This document shows, piece by piece, positions 18,040-27,242 of a DNA stretch of 64,000 nt. The stretch comes from Sinorhizobium arboris LMG 14919. GTDB lineage: Bacteria > Pseudomonadota > Alphaproteobacteria > Rhizobiales > Rhizobiaceae. The DNA is taken from assembly GCF_000427465.1 (NCBI RefSeq), contig NZ_ATYB01000008.1, positions 1,054,001-1,118,000 of the forward strand. The letters are read 5' to 3'. A model generated the notes under the pieces. That model had not been told where the DNA came from, ran no database searches, and worked only from the letters and a program-made list of their open reading frames with translations. Position 1 is the first letter of the stretch; each line of letters begins with the position of its first letter. The position numbers and the translations under genes were made by a program.

Positions 18040-18744
18040 TTGACATCGGAAGCTCCGACCGCCAAACATCGCAGCGGCCTTGATCGCACCCGGCAGATTG
18101 CGCCGCAAATTGTTGAATATCTTCGCGAGAAGATCCTGGCGCTGGAACTCGCTCCCGGTACGGCGCTCTCCCGCGTCGAGCTGCAGAAACAGTTCGGGCT
18201 CAGCCAGACGCCGGTGCGTGACGCGCTGATGCGCCTGGAGGAGGAAGGCCTCGTCACCGTCTATCCGCAATATGCGACGCTGGTCTCCAAAATCGATATC
18301 AACCTGGCGCGCCAGACCCATCTCATGCGCCGCGCCGTCGAGCAGGAGGCCGTCTTCAATCTGGCGGAGAAGGTCGACAGGCGGCAGATCGCAGACCGGC
18401 TGCGAGCGGCGAACACCAAGTTGAAAGCGCTCGCTTCGAAGGAAAATGCGGATTTTCTCGCAGCCGACCGTGCGTTCCACTTCATAATCTTCGAGGAAGC
18501 GGGGCTGGAGCACATCTGGCCGATCATCCGCCGCCACAGCGGCCATATCGATCGTCTGCGGCGCCTCAATCTCGTCAATGTCGGCACCAAACGTGTGGTG
18601 GACACTCACGACATGATCATCGAGGGGATCGAAAAGGGTGCGCCGGTCGAGGCCGCGCAGGCGATGAAGACCCATCTCTCCGGGACATTATCGATGATCG
18701 ACGACATCGCGGCGCGCTATCCGGATTACATAGAACTCGGGTAA
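18040..18744 (+). CDS. GntR-family regulator, FCD subfamily (second copy)
   Basis: 234-aa winged-helix regulator (helix-turn-helix about residues 45-75; LSRVELQKQFGLSQTPVRDALMRLE) with a C-terminal FCD-like helical domain (RAFHFIIFEEAGLEHIW, HLSGTLSMIDD). The start is TTG, eight bases after GGAGGA; no other start fits an RBS. It is divergent from the first GntR gene. The target is unknown; the nearby RraA-like gene is one possibility. Confidence 0.88.
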   Translation: MTSEAPTAKHRSGLDRTRQIAPQIVEYLREKILALELAPGTALSRVELQKQFGLSQTPVRDALMRLEEEGLVTVYPQYATLVSKIDINLARQTHLMRRAVEQEAVFNLAEKVDRRQIADRLRAANTKLKALASKENADFLAADRAFHFIIFEEAGLEHIWPIIRRHSGHIDRLRRLNLVNVGTKRVVDTHDMIIEGIEKGAPVEAAQAMKTHLSGTLSMIDDIAARYPDYIELG

Positions 18745-18905
18745 GAGACCCGCGAGCCGCCGAGAGGCTCCGCCGGCACGGTCATGACCCGGGAGCAAAG
18801 AGAGACGCTCCGGGGGGCGGCACCTGATCCCGCCATCGACAGCGGCGGGCGCTGCCACGCAAGCCGCACTCGGTCCGCACTCGGGATACCGAAATCCGGA
18901 CCGCC

Positions 18906-18935
18906 GATGCCAGCCGGACTTCTCCGGCTGGCATC
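18906..18935. terminator. Strong hairpin after the monooxygenase gene
   Basis: A perfect 12-bp stem (GATGCCAGCCGG and CCGGCTGGCATC, 6-base loop) lies eight bases beyond the monooxygenase stop on the minus strand. It lacks a U-tract but is well placed as a 3' end or mRNA-stabilising structure, and could serve both convergent genes. Confidence 0.5.
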
Positions 18936-18942
18936 CTGCCGA

Positions 18943-20745
18943 TCAGGAAAGGTGGTGGCGTTCCTGGAGGCCATAGACGGGCGTCGGTATGCCCTCGCAG
19001 CGCGCCTTCAACTGCAGCGAAAGATATTGCGAATAGTGCCGCGACTGATGCAGGTTGCCGCCGTGGAACCAGAGCGCCTCCTGCTGCGTCGGCTTCCACA
19101 TGTTGCGCTGCTCGCCCTCCCATGGACCGGGGTCCTTCGGCGTGTCGGAGCCGAGGCCCCAGACCTTGCCGACCTTGTCCGCAACCTCCTTCGAGATGAG
19201 GTCGGCTGCCCAGCCGTTCATGGAACCGTAGCCTGTAGCGTAGACGACGAGATCGGCCGGAAGCACCGTGCCGTCCTTCAGCACAACGGCATCCTCCGTC
19301 AGATGGCTGACGCCGGAGCCGGATTTCAGCTTGATGCTGCCGTCGATGACGAGGTCGCAGGCGCCGACGTCGATATAGTAGCCGGAGCCGCGGCGCAGAT
19401 ATTTCATGAACAGGCCGGAGCCGTCGGCGCCCCAGTCGAGCATGAAGCCCGCCTTTTCGAGATCGGCATAGAACCGGGCATCACGCTCGCGCATTTTCTC
19501 GTAAAGCGGGATCTGGAACTCATGCATGATGCGGTAGGGGAGCGAAGCGAAGATCAGGTCGGCCTTGCGGGTCGTCATCCCGGCGGCAAGCGCCCGCTCG
19601 GAATATAGATCGCCGAGCCCGATCTCCATCAGCGTGTCCGAGCGGACGATGTGGGTGGACGATCGCTGCACCATCGTCACATCCGCGCCGCCTTCCCAAA
19701 GTGCGGCGCAGATATCGTGCGCGGAATTGTTGGAGCCGATGACGACGACCTTCTTGCCGCGATAGGCATCGGGACCGGGATGCTGGGACGAATGCTGCTG
19801 CTCGCCCTTGAATATGTCCTGGCCCTCGAGTTTCGGCACGTTCGGCTTGCCGGACATGCCTGTTGCGAGAACGAGCTGCTTCGGTCTGAGGACGACCTCC
19901 TCTCCATTGCGCTCGACGATCACCGTCCATTCCTTGGACGTTTCGTCGTATCGCGCCGACTTGCAGGTGGTGGAACTCCAATAATTGAGCTCCATCACCT
20001 TGGTATACATCTCCAGCCAGTCGCCGATCTTGTCCTTCGGCGCAAAGACCGGCCAGTTTTCCGGGAAGGGAATGTAGGGCAGATGGTCGTACCAGACCGG
20101 GTCGTGCAGGCAGAGCGACTTGTAGCGCTTGCGCCAGCTGTCGCCCGGGCGTTCGTTCTTCTCGATAATGATCGTCGCCACGCCCAGCTGCCGCAGCCGC
20201 GCGGCGAGCGCAATTCCCCCCTGGCCGCCGCCGATGATGACGACATAAGGCTGGGTCGTGTAACCGAGTTCGGCCGCTTCCGCTTCGCGCTTTTCCTTCC
20301 AGGTCTTGCGGTTGGGGTCATGGCCGTGTTCGGCGCCGAGCGGGCGTCTGAACCCCTTCGGCTCCTCATGACCCTTAAGCTCCGTCATCGTGGTCAGGAG
20401 CGTCCAGATCAGCCCGTTCTTGAGGCGGATATGGCCGTGGCCACGCGCCACCTCCGTCTCGAACTCGAACCACCCTTCGGTGACGCCGCCGTTGGCGCTT
20501 GCCGCTTCCTTCTCGTCCTGGCGCAGTCGCGCCGGTTTGATCGCCGCGAGCTGCGTCGTCAGCATGTCGCGGATCTGGTCCTGCCCCTCCATCGTTTTGA
20601 GATTCCAGGTGAAGGCGACGAGGTCGCGCCAATAGCAATCCGCCTGAAACAGGTTGACGGCCGCATCGATGTCGCCCTGCTCAAAGGCTTTTCCGAGTTT
20701 GGCGAGCGCGGTATCGATGCGGGTGCCGGGACTTTCTTCAAGCAT
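18943..20745 (-). CDS. Flavin-containing monooxygenase with N-terminal SnoaL-like domain
   Basis: 600-aa protein. Residues 1-150 look like a SnoaL/NTF2-type domain (FEQGDIDAAVNLFQADCYWR; GWFEFETEVARGHGHIRL). Residues about 165-600 are a class B flavin monooxygenase, with an FAD-binding GGGQGGIALAARL motif, a second dinucleotide site VVVIGSNNSAHD (NADPH), and a late ATGYGSMNG motif. The start is the ATG after AAGAGGAGGATACCC. It is second in an operon behind the dehydrogenase and a sigma54 promoter. It may oxygenate a ketone or similar small substrate made by the dehydrogenase; this is inference. Confidence 0.88.
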   Translation of the reverse strand: MLEESPGTRIDTALAKLGKAFEQGDIDAAVNLFQADCYWRDLVAFTWNLKTMEGQDQIRDMLTTQLAAIKPARLRQDEKEAASANGGVTEGWFEFETEVARGHGHIRLKNGLIWTLLTTMTELKGHEEPKGFRRPLGAEHGHDPNRKTWKEKREAEAAELGYTTQPYVVIIGGGQGGIALAARLRQLGVATIIIEKNERPGDSWRKRYKSLCLHDPVWYDHLPYIPFPENWPVFAPKDKIGDWLEMYTKVMELNYWSSTTCKSARYDETSKEWTVIVERNGEEVVLRPKQLVLATGMSGKPNVPKLEGQDIFKGEQQHSSQHPGPDAYRGKKVVVIGSNNSAHDICAALWEGGADVTMVQRSSTHIVRSDTLMEIGLGDLYSERALAAGMTTRKADLIFASLPYRIMHEFQIPLYEKMRERDARFYADLEKAGFMLDWGADGSGLFMKYLRRGSGYYIDVGACDLVIDGSIKLKSGSGVSHLTEDAVVLKDGTVLPADLVVYATGYGSMNGWAADLISKEVADKVGKVWGLGSDTPKDPGPWEGEQRNMWKPTQQEALWFHGGNLHQSRHYSQYLSLQLKARCEGIPTPVYGLQERHHLS

Positions 20746-20813
20746 GGGTATCCTCCTCTTCGCTTGGATGGCGCACGGGCGGCTCCTCAACCGCCCGCGC
20801 CGGATGCACGTGT

Positions 20814-21887
20814 TCAGTTCGTGAGATCGATCAGGATCTTCAGGTGCCTGCCGGCCGGGTCGAGAAGCGCATCGAAGCCGTCCGCCACCGCCTGATCGAG
20901 AGTAATGCGTCCGGTGACGACCCGCTTGGCGGGCAAAAGCCCCGAGGCGACCAGGCGGATTACGCGCGGCCAGTAATGGGTCGGATAGGCCCAGGAACCC
21001 CGCAGATCGATGTCCTTGAAGGTGACTTGGAACCAGTTGATCGGGTTTTCGTGGGGATGCAGCCCGGTTTGCACCACAACGCCCTGCTTGCGCACGGCGT
21101 CGACGCAGGCCTTGAGCGCCTGCTCGTTTCCGACGCATTCGATGGCGACGTCGCACCCGACCTTGCCCTCCGTAGCTGCGCGCACCACATCCCCTGGGTT
21201 GCTCCGGCGCGGATTGATCGGAACGGCGTCCGGGAGGATGGATGACACGAATTCGAGGCGAGCGTCGTTGATGTCGGAGACGAAGAGCTGCGCAGCACCG
21301 GCCGCGCGCGCGGCAAAAAGCGTCAGTACGCCGATCGGCCCCGCACCGGTCACGAGCACACTGCTTCCCGCCGTCACCCCGCCGCGATCGCAAGCGTAGA
21401 CCGCGACGGCGCTCGGCTCGACGAGTGCCGCCTCCTCGTCGGTCATCTCGTCGGGAATCCTCTCGACATTGTATTCGTTGAGGAGCGCATATTCCGCCAT
21501 GCCTCCCCATGCCCAGCTCAAACCCGCGAGCGCCAGATCCGTACTTAGATGGAAGAGACCGCGATCGGCGAAGTAGTCGCCGGCGCGCGGCATGATCAAC
21601 GGCTGCACGGAGACCCGGTCGCCAGGGCGAACCGAAGTCACACCCTCGCCGACCGCCTCCACTACTCCGCCGAACTCGTGGCCAAGGACCTGGGGCCCAT
21701 GGGCGCCCGTGAAAGGATGCGGCTCCTTTGGAATGAAAATCGGGCCATAGGCGTATTCGTGCAGGTCCGTTCCGCAGATGCCGACGAAGCGGTTGCGGAC
21801 CAGCACCTGTCCTGCTGCGGGTTTGCCAGGCGCCGGGATGTTTTCAATCCTGAGATCCCGTGCCGCATGAAATCTGAGCGCTCGCAT
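20814..21887 (-). CDS. Medium-chain dehydrogenase, 2,3-butanediol dehydrogenase-like
   Basis: 357-aa zinc-type alcohol dehydrogenase. The catalytic-zinc segment is GICGTDLHEYAYGP (about residues 37-50) and GHEFGGVVEAVG follows near 70. The NAD-binding glycine motif is TGAGPIGVL (about 180). The structural-zinc lobe of four Cys is missing: the region reads QPLIMPRAGDYFADRG. The ATG follows GGGAGGAAAC. It is first in an operon with the monooxygenase, driven by a sigma54-type promoter. A vicinal diol or acetoin-like substrate is suggested by the AcoR-type activator next door. Confidence 0.87.
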   Translation of the reverse strand: MRALRFHAARDLRIENIPAPGKPAAGQVLVRNRFVGICGTDLHEYAYGPIFIPKEPHPFTGAHGPQVLGHEFGGVVEAVGEGVTSVRPGDRVSVQPLIMPRAGDYFADRGLFHLSTDLALAGLSWAWGGMAEYALLNEYNVERIPDEMTDEEAALVEPSAVAVYACDRGGVTAGSSVLVTGAGPIGVLTLFAARAAGAAQLFVSDINDARLEFVSSILPDAVPINPRRSNPGDVVRAATEGKVGCDVAIECVGNEQALKACVDAVRKQGVVVQTGLHPHENPINWFQVTFKDIDLRGSWAYPTHYWPRVIRLVASGLLPAKRVVTGRITLDQAVADGFDALLDPAGRHLKILIDLTN

Positions 21888-21924
21888 GTTTCCTCCCGAT
21901 GGCTGTGGTGCCCGGGCAGCGAGT

Positions 21925-21940
21925 TGCAATGGCCGTGCCA
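21925..21940 (-). promoter_or_regulatory. Sigma54 (-24/-12) promoter
   Basis: On the minus strand the sequence TTGGCACG-N4-TTGCAA matches the RpoN consensus YTGGCACG-N4-TTGCW at every key base. The expected transcript start is about 27 bases before the dehydrogenase ATG. An AcoR-like sigma54 activator is encoded immediately upstream. Confidence 0.85.
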
Positions 21941-22013
21941 ATTGTCGGAATCAGGAAAATGCAATGTAATCAATGCCGGTGATGGCCGGACTTGTTGCAC
22001 TCGGCCATCTGAA

Positions 22014-22029
22014 TGCCACAGCTGCGGCA
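22014..22029. promoter_or_regulatory. Candidate upstream activator site (palindrome)
   Basis: TGCCACAGCTGCGGCA is a 16-bp palindrome with a single mismatched pair, about 80-90 bases upstream of the sigma54 promoter. That is the usual distance for enhancer binding by a sigma54 activator. Two TGTTGCRC direct repeats flank it (near 21992 and 22037). Confidence 0.55.
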
Positions 22030-22057
22030 CCCGACCTGTTGCGCGGGAGAATCCTGC

Positions 22058-23935
22058 TCAGCGCTTGAGGCGGTAGCGTTTGATCTGCCGGTGCACCGTC
22101 GAGCGATCGAGCCCCAACCGCCGGGCGGTCTCCGAAATGTTCCAGTCGCAAGCAGCAAGCATCAGCCTCAGGGCCGCGCTCGCCTCGCTTTCGCCGACGG
22201 TGTCCGCATTCACCAGGAGGTGGTCCGGCAGATCGCCGAGCTCCACGACGCCGTTCTCGGCAAGCGCTGCGGACACGGCGACGACATTGTCGAGCTCGCG
22301 AATATTTCCCGGCCAATCATGGGCCTTGAGCGCAGCCAAGGCGGCTTGGGACAGTATCAACTCACCGTCGCCGTGCCGTTTCAGGAGCTGCTCCAGGACC
22401 CAGTCGAAATCGGGCCTGTCCCTGAGCGCCGGAAGCGTGAGGGTCGCGGCATTGAGCCTGTAATAGAGATCTTCGCGGAATACCCCTTGCGCGACAAGCG
22501 TCTGCAGCGGCCGGTGCGACGCCGATACGACCCGTATACGCACCTTCCGCGGCGCCGTGCCGCCGACCGGTAACACCTCGCCCTCGGCAAGCACGCGCAA
22601 CAGCCGGCTTTGCAGAGAGAGCGGCATGTCGCCGATCTCGTCGAGGAAGAGCGTGCCGCCGTCGGCCTGCTCGATCAGTCCCTTACGGCCCTTCGCCGAA
22701 GCACCCGTGAAAGCGCCCGGCAGGTAGCCGAACAGCTCGCTTTCGATCAGTTGCTCGGGGATCGCCGCACAATTGATGGCGACGAACTGACCGTCGAGAC
22801 CGCTGCCCTCGTGGATGGCCCGCGCCAGATGTTCCTTACCCGTCCCCGTCTCGCCTTGAATGAGGATCGGCAGGCCCGTCCGCGCGAGCTTGGCGGCCTT
22901 GGCCTGCAGCGCCGCGATCACGGGCGCAGCGCCGCCGAGCCGCCGCAATGCCGGTGGAATCTGCTCGCGCGAGACGGCCGGTCCGCGGACGCTCGAGTGC
23001 GGTTCGATCGCATGGGCGAAGAGCGCATTTCCGTCCCGGGCGAAGACGAGCCGCTCCTGGGTCGGGCGCCGACGGGTAAGGTTGGAAAGATCATCGACCT
23101 CGATGTCGAAGAAGCGCGACACCGGCTCGCCGATCAGTTGCCGCGGATCGCGCCAGTCGAGGCCCGTCGAGCGCGCAAGGATTTTCGCCCCCGCATGCGT
23201 CATGCCGGCGATCCGGCCGAGACCGTCAATCGAGATCGCAGCCTCCGGATCGACGTCGAGGAATTCGGGCGAGCGGGAGAAGCGCAGCACCCATTGGTTC
23301 CGCGCCCGCGCCATCAGATTGGCAAGTTCGATGCGCCTTGCTGTTGCGGTCACCAGATGCAGCGCCAGGTTCTGGCTCGCCTTGAGGATCGGCGAACTCA
23401 ACAGCGAGATGTCGAGGACGGCCGAGAGTTCGCCCTGGATATCGTAGATCGGGGCCGCCGTGCAGGAGAGCGGCGTGTGGGTGTTGTCGAAATGGTCGGT
23501 CTGGTGGATGGTCAGCGCCTCACCCGTTTCCAGGCACGCGCCGACGGCACAGGTCCCGGCGCGCCATTCGGACCATTCCGAGCCGAGATAGAGCCCCGCC
23601 TTGCGCAAACTGTTGCCGAAGAGGGGATCGCCGAGAAACTCGACCGTCACACCTTCGCGGTCTGACAGCAGCAGGACGTAATTCTGTCCCGCCACCTGAC
23701 GGAACAGGTGCTCCAGCCCCGAACGCGCAATGCCGATCAGGTCCTCCGACTGCTGACGGTGCTCCCTAAGCCGCGTTTCCGGCACGATATAGGCTTCGCA
23801 GCTCTGCGCCGGATCGAGCCGGTGATGCTCCAGGCAGCGCAGCCACGATTTAACGACCTTATCGTCGCGGCTCACTGGAAGGCCGCGGCTGACGCGCTCG
23901 ATTTCGCGGATATGCTCGGAATGTGAAATCACCAT
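22058..23935 (-). CDS. Sigma54-dependent activator, AcoR-like (GAF-AAA-Fis)
   Basis: 625-aa transcriptional activator. An N-terminal AcoR-type region with a GAF domain (about residues 70-200) precedes the AAA+ domain (about 310-545) with Walker A GETGTGKEH, the sigma54-contact loop GAFTGA and Walker B GGTLFLDEIGD. A Fis-type helix-turn-helix closes the protein (about 585-625; ISETARRLGLDRSTVHRQI). The start is the ATG after GGGAGGCGGGGC. It lies directly upstream of, and in the same direction as, the sigma54-controlled dehydrogenase operon. Known relatives sense acetoin or other small alcohols and ketones. Confidence 0.93.
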   Translation of the reverse strand: MVISHSEHIREIERVSRGLPVSRDDKVVKSWLRCLEHHRLDPAQSCEAYIVPETRLREHRQQSEDLIGIARSGLEHLFRQVAGQNYVLLLSDREGVTVEFLGDPLFGNSLRKAGLYLGSEWSEWRAGTCAVGACLETGEALTIHQTDHFDNTHTPLSCTAAPIYDIQGELSAVLDISLLSSPILKASQNLALHLVTATARRIELANLMARARNQWVLRFSRSPEFLDVDPEAAISIDGLGRIAGMTHAGAKILARSTGLDWRDPRQLIGEPVSRFFDIEVDDLSNLTRRRPTQERLVFARDGNALFAHAIEPHSSVRGPAVSREQIPPALRRLGGAAPVIAALQAKAAKLARTGLPILIQGETGTGKEHLARAIHEGSGLDGQFVAINCAAIPEQLIESELFGYLPGAFTGASAKGRKGLIEQADGGTLFLDEIGDMPLSLQSRLLRVLAEGEVLPVGGTAPRKVRIRVVSASHRPLQTLVAQGVFREDLYYRLNAATLTLPALRDRPDFDWVLEQLLKRHGDGELILSQAALAALKAHDWPGNIRELDNVVAVSAALAENGVVELGDLPDHLLVNADTVGESEASAALRLMLAACDWNISETARRLGLDRSTVHRQIKRYRLKR

Positions 23936-24097
23936 GCCCCGCCTCCCAACGGACCGCGCTCGCTCCTCCGGCAGAGTGTGCGCATGGCAGCGGCGAAAGT
24001 AAAGGAAACGGGCGCCCCTTCGTTCTTGGATCGAAGGCGTCGCGGGGATGACGGAGGGCATATCTCCGCCAAACCGACTGCGGGCCTGCCCTGCCGA

Positions 24098-25312
24098 TCA
24101 TTCGGATCGAGCCGGCCTGCGAGCAGCCCCCTCGAGCAGGCGATCCACGATCATGCGGCCGATCGGAATGGCAGAGGTCGCAGCCGGCGAGGGCGCATTG
24201 CAGACGTGGAGCATCCGTTCGGTCTCTTCGAAGAGGAAGTCGTGGACGAGGCTCCCGTCGGCCATGACCGCCTGCGCCCGGATGCCGGCCTGCGGGACCG
24301 CGAGATCGGCTATCGTGAGCGACGGGCAGTATTTCCGGCATTCCCGCAGATAGCGGGACCGCGATGCCGAATTGGCGAATTCCGTGATCGCCGAACGCCA
24401 GTTCCTCGCCGCCATCTTCCAGAAGCCGGGAAAGGTAGCCATGCTCGCCACATCGGCCGCGGCGAAGCTGCCCTTCGGGTAGCCCTCGCGGGCAAAGCCC
24501 AGTACCGCATTGGGCCCGACGGTCATGCCTCCGTCGATCGTCCGGGTCAGGTGAATTCCGAGGAAAGGCAGGTCCGGGTCGGGAATGGGGTAGATCAGGC
24601 GCCGGGTCACACCGGCCTTCGTTTCCGGCAATACGTAATATTCCCCCCGGAACGGGACGATCCGGTGGGCGATCCTCAGTCCGGCCATCAGGGCGATGCG
24701 GTCGGACTGGAGGCCGGCGCAGGCGATCAGTCTGCGCGTTTCGATGCGGCCCGACGCACTTGCGATCCGCACACCGCCGTCCTCCTCGGCAATGGCAGTC
24801 ACTTCTATCCCGCGCCGAATTTCACCGCTCCGGGCTTCGATGCGCTCGGCCATCGCCCGGCAAACGGCCGAGTAATCAACGATCCCCGTCGCATGGACGA
24901 GAAGCGCACCAAGGCCGGCGATATTCGGCTCGTCCGATCGCAATTGGGATTTCGAAAGGCGAGTGTATTCGATCCCGTTCTGCTGCGCTCTTTCTTCCAG
25001 GCCCTCCATGCGCTCGATCTCGGCATCGTTCGTCGCCACCAGCAATTTGCCGCAGCTTTCGAAGGGGATGCCGTTTTCGGTGCAGAACTGCTTCGTCGCC
25101 TGCGCTCCCTCGCGGCACAGCTTGGCCTTCAGGGAACCGGGTGCGTAGTAGATTCCCGCATGGATCACGCCGCTGTTGTGGCCCGTCTGATGACGCGCGA
25201 GCTCCCGTTCCTTTTCCAGGAGCAGGATACTCGCGCCGGGCATCCGTTCCTGCAGCTCCATGGCGGTCGCGAGGCCGACGATGCCGCCTCCGATGATGCA
25301 ATAGTCGTACAA
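24098..25312 (-). CDS. lhgO: L-2-hydroxyglutarate oxidase
   Basis: 404-aa FAD-dependent oxidoreductase of the DAO family that oxidises L-2-hydroxyglutarate to 2-oxoglutarate and passes electrons to the respiratory chain. The FAD-binding motif is CIIGGGIVGLATA at the N-terminus. RHQTGHNSGVIHAGIYYAPGSLKAKLC (split here only for identification: RHQTGHNSGV, then IHAGIYY) is characteristic of LhgO. It uses a TTG start with GGAGGG eight bases upstream. It is a single gene with no obvious operon partner. Confidence 0.88.
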   Translation of the reverse strand: MYDYCIIGGGIVGLATAMELQERMPGASILLLEKERELARHQTGHNSGVIHAGIYYAPGSLKAKLCREGAQATKQFCTENGIPFESCGKLLVATNDAEIERMEGLEERAQQNGIEYTRLSKSQLRSDEPNIAGLGALLVHATGIVDYSAVCRAMAERIEARSGEIRRGIEVTAIAEEDGGVRIASASGRIETRRLIACAGLQSDRIALMAGLRIAHRIVPFRGEYYVLPETKAGVTRRLIYPIPDPDLPFLGIHLTRTIDGGMTVGPNAVLGFAREGYPKGSFAAADVASMATFPGFWKMAARNWRSAITEFANSASRSRYLRECRKYCPSLTIADLAVPQAGIRAQAVMADGSLVHDFLFEETERMLHVCNAPSPAATSAIPIGRMIVDRLLEGAARRPARSE

Positions 25313-25607
25313 TCCGCAATCCCTCCCTCTCGGCGCAAGGCGGCCATCGATCCCTGTCTAGATCATTTCACAATTTCATTGAAGTGCGGCACCCGACGGG
25401 AGCATCACGGTTAGCGGATGCACTTCTTTTCTCATACCGCCCTTGTCAGAGGCATGACTATCGGGTGTGGCAGCGATCCAGGCGACGTGCCGTCCCGGAT
25501 ACTGATCGACGGTGATGAAGCCGCCGGCCCCTTCTGCCGTCTCGGTCGTCAAGGCCTGGCGATGAGCACGCGGTGCTCCGGGAGGGTGTCCGCCGCCCGC
25601 ACCCAGT

Positions 25608-27242
25608 TCAACAGGTCCTTCCCGAATGAAGCCAGGCATAACCGAACGGACCGAGGCCTATCGCCAGGCGCTGACCGGAAAGCTCGACTTCACGGTCGCC
25701 GAGAATATCGTTGAGCCTGGCATCGATCGCGCCGGGCAGTTCGAGTTCCGCCCGTCTCTTCCCGTCCGAAAGATTGTGCAGCACGACGAACAGTTCGGTG
25801 CCGTCGGAATAGGCCAGCGCGAACAGCGCGGGATCTCCCGTGTGCAGAATGACCGGCCGTCCCTTGTGGAAGAGCTCGTGGCGGCGCCGCGCCAGGATCA
25901 TCGCCCGGACACGGTTCAGGAGCGAGTTTGGATTCTCGCGCTGTGCTTCAACATTGACCCGCTTGAAGGAGAATGGGCCATCGGCCACCGGCGGCTGTAC
26001 GAGCCTGGTGCGCTGAGCCGTGGAAAACCCGGCATTGGCACCCGCGTTCCATTGCATTGGGATCCGGACGGACTCGCGGCCGGGTCGGGAAGGGTCTTCG
26101 CCAAGGCCGATCTCGTCGCCATAGAGGACAAGGGGTACACCCGGCGAAGACAGAAGCAGGCTGAAGGCGAGCTCTATCCTCGCCTGATTTCCGTCGAGCA
26201 TCGGCGCAAGCCGCCGCCTTATGCCGCGACCGTAGATCCGCATCTCCTCGTCCGCAGCGAAGGCCGCAAAGGTTTCCTCTCGAATGTCTGCCGGCAGGCG
26301 ATCGAGGTTCAGTTCGTCGAGGTTGCGCAGGAAGTTCGCCCAACCGCAATGGGGAGGCGGCTCCGGCATGATCGAAAGCGCCTGACCGATGGGGTCGGCC
26401 TTCTGCCGCGCGAGGCTCGCGGCGAAAGCCGCGCACAACACGAAGTTGAACAGAAGGTCGAGCTTTCCCTCACCGAAATAGGGACGCAGCTTTTCCGGCG
26501 CGAGATCCGCTTCGCCGAGCAGAAGGCCCTCCTGGCGTCTGCCGTCGACGAGCGCGCGCATTTCCCTGAGAAGCCCGTGGGGATCCCTGGGATCCGCGTG
26601 CTCTATGCCGGTTTCGCCTATGACGAATGGCGCGGCATCCACCCGGAATCCGTCGACCCCCAGTGTCAACCAGTAGTCGACCACCCGGAGCAATTCGTCA
26701 CGCACCGCCGGATTGGCGATGTTCAGGTCCGGCTGGAAATGGCGGAACTTGTGGAAATAATAGGCTTGGGCGAGATCGTCATAGGTCCAGACGCTGCTTT
26801 CCTCGCCGGGAAACGCCGTCTCGTTGTCCGGCGCGACCGGCGGCGGGCTTTCCGACCAGACGTAATAGTCGCGGAATCGGCAGCGTGCATCGCGCCGCGC
26901 GGCCTGGAACCACGGATGCTCGCTCGATGTATGGTTTGCGACAAGGTCGATGATGACGCGAATGCCCTGTTCACCGGCGGCGTGGAGGAATTCCAGGAAG
27001 TCGTTGAGCGTTCCGAGCGAAGGATCGATGGAATAATAGTCGCTGACGTCGTAGCCGTTGTCGGCGAAGGGGGACCTGAAGAAGGGCGAGAGCCACACGC
27101 AATCGATGCCGATATAGTGCAGATAAGGCACGCGCTCCTTGAGACCCACGAAGTCGCCGATCCCGTCGCCGTTTCCGTCGGCGAATCTGCGCACGTCGAT
27201 TCCATAGATGACCGAGCTCGAAAACCACGGCGCCTCTCTCAT
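25608..27242 (-). CDS. GH13 alpha-amylase-family enzyme (trehalose synthase/alpha-glucosidase-like)
   Basis: 544-aa glycoside hydrolase family 13 protein. Conserved region I is DLVANHTS (about residue 100), region II is GFRVDAAPF with the nucleophile Asp (about 198), and region III lies near LLGEADL with the acid/base Glu (about 240). The N-terminus (SVIYGIDVRRFADGNGDGIGDF) is of the trehalose-synthase/oligo-1,6-glucosidase subgroup. No signal peptide is seen. It is the last gene of the ASRT/oxidase/ASRT operon, overlapping the preceding gene by four bases (ATGA). The reaction is not decided; glucoside hydrolysis or transglucosylation is likely. Confidence 0.88.
   Translation of the reverse strand: MREAPWFSSSVIYGIDVRRFADGNGDGIGDFVGLKERVPYLHYIGIDCVWLSPFFRSPFADNGYDVSDYYSIDPSLGTLNDFLEFLHAAGEQGIRVIIDLVANHTSSEHPWFQAARRDARCRFRDYYVWSESPPPVAPDNETAFPGEESSVWTYDDLAQAYYFHKFRHFQPDLNIANPAVRDELLRVVDYWLTLGVDGFRVDAAPFVIGETGIEHADPRDPHGLLREMRALVDGRRQEGLLLGEADLAPEKLRPYFGEGKLDLLFNFVLCAAFAASLARQKADPIGQALSIMPEPPPHCGWANFLRNLDELNLDRLPADIREETFAAFAADEEMRIYGRGIRRRLAPMLDGNQARIELAFSLLLSSPGVPLVLYGDEIGLGEDPSRPGRESVRIPMQWNAGANAGFSTAQRTRLVQPPVADGPFSFKRVNVEAQRENPNSLLNRVRAMILARRRHELFHKGRPVILHTGDPALFALAYSDGTELFVVLHNLSDGKRRAELELPGAIDARLNDILGDREVELSGQRLAIGLGPFGYAWLHSGRTC

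Noticed and set aside
25313..25607. Small open frames between the 2-hydroxyglutarate oxidase and the GH13 gene
   Set aside because: None has an RBS or recognisable protein pattern.
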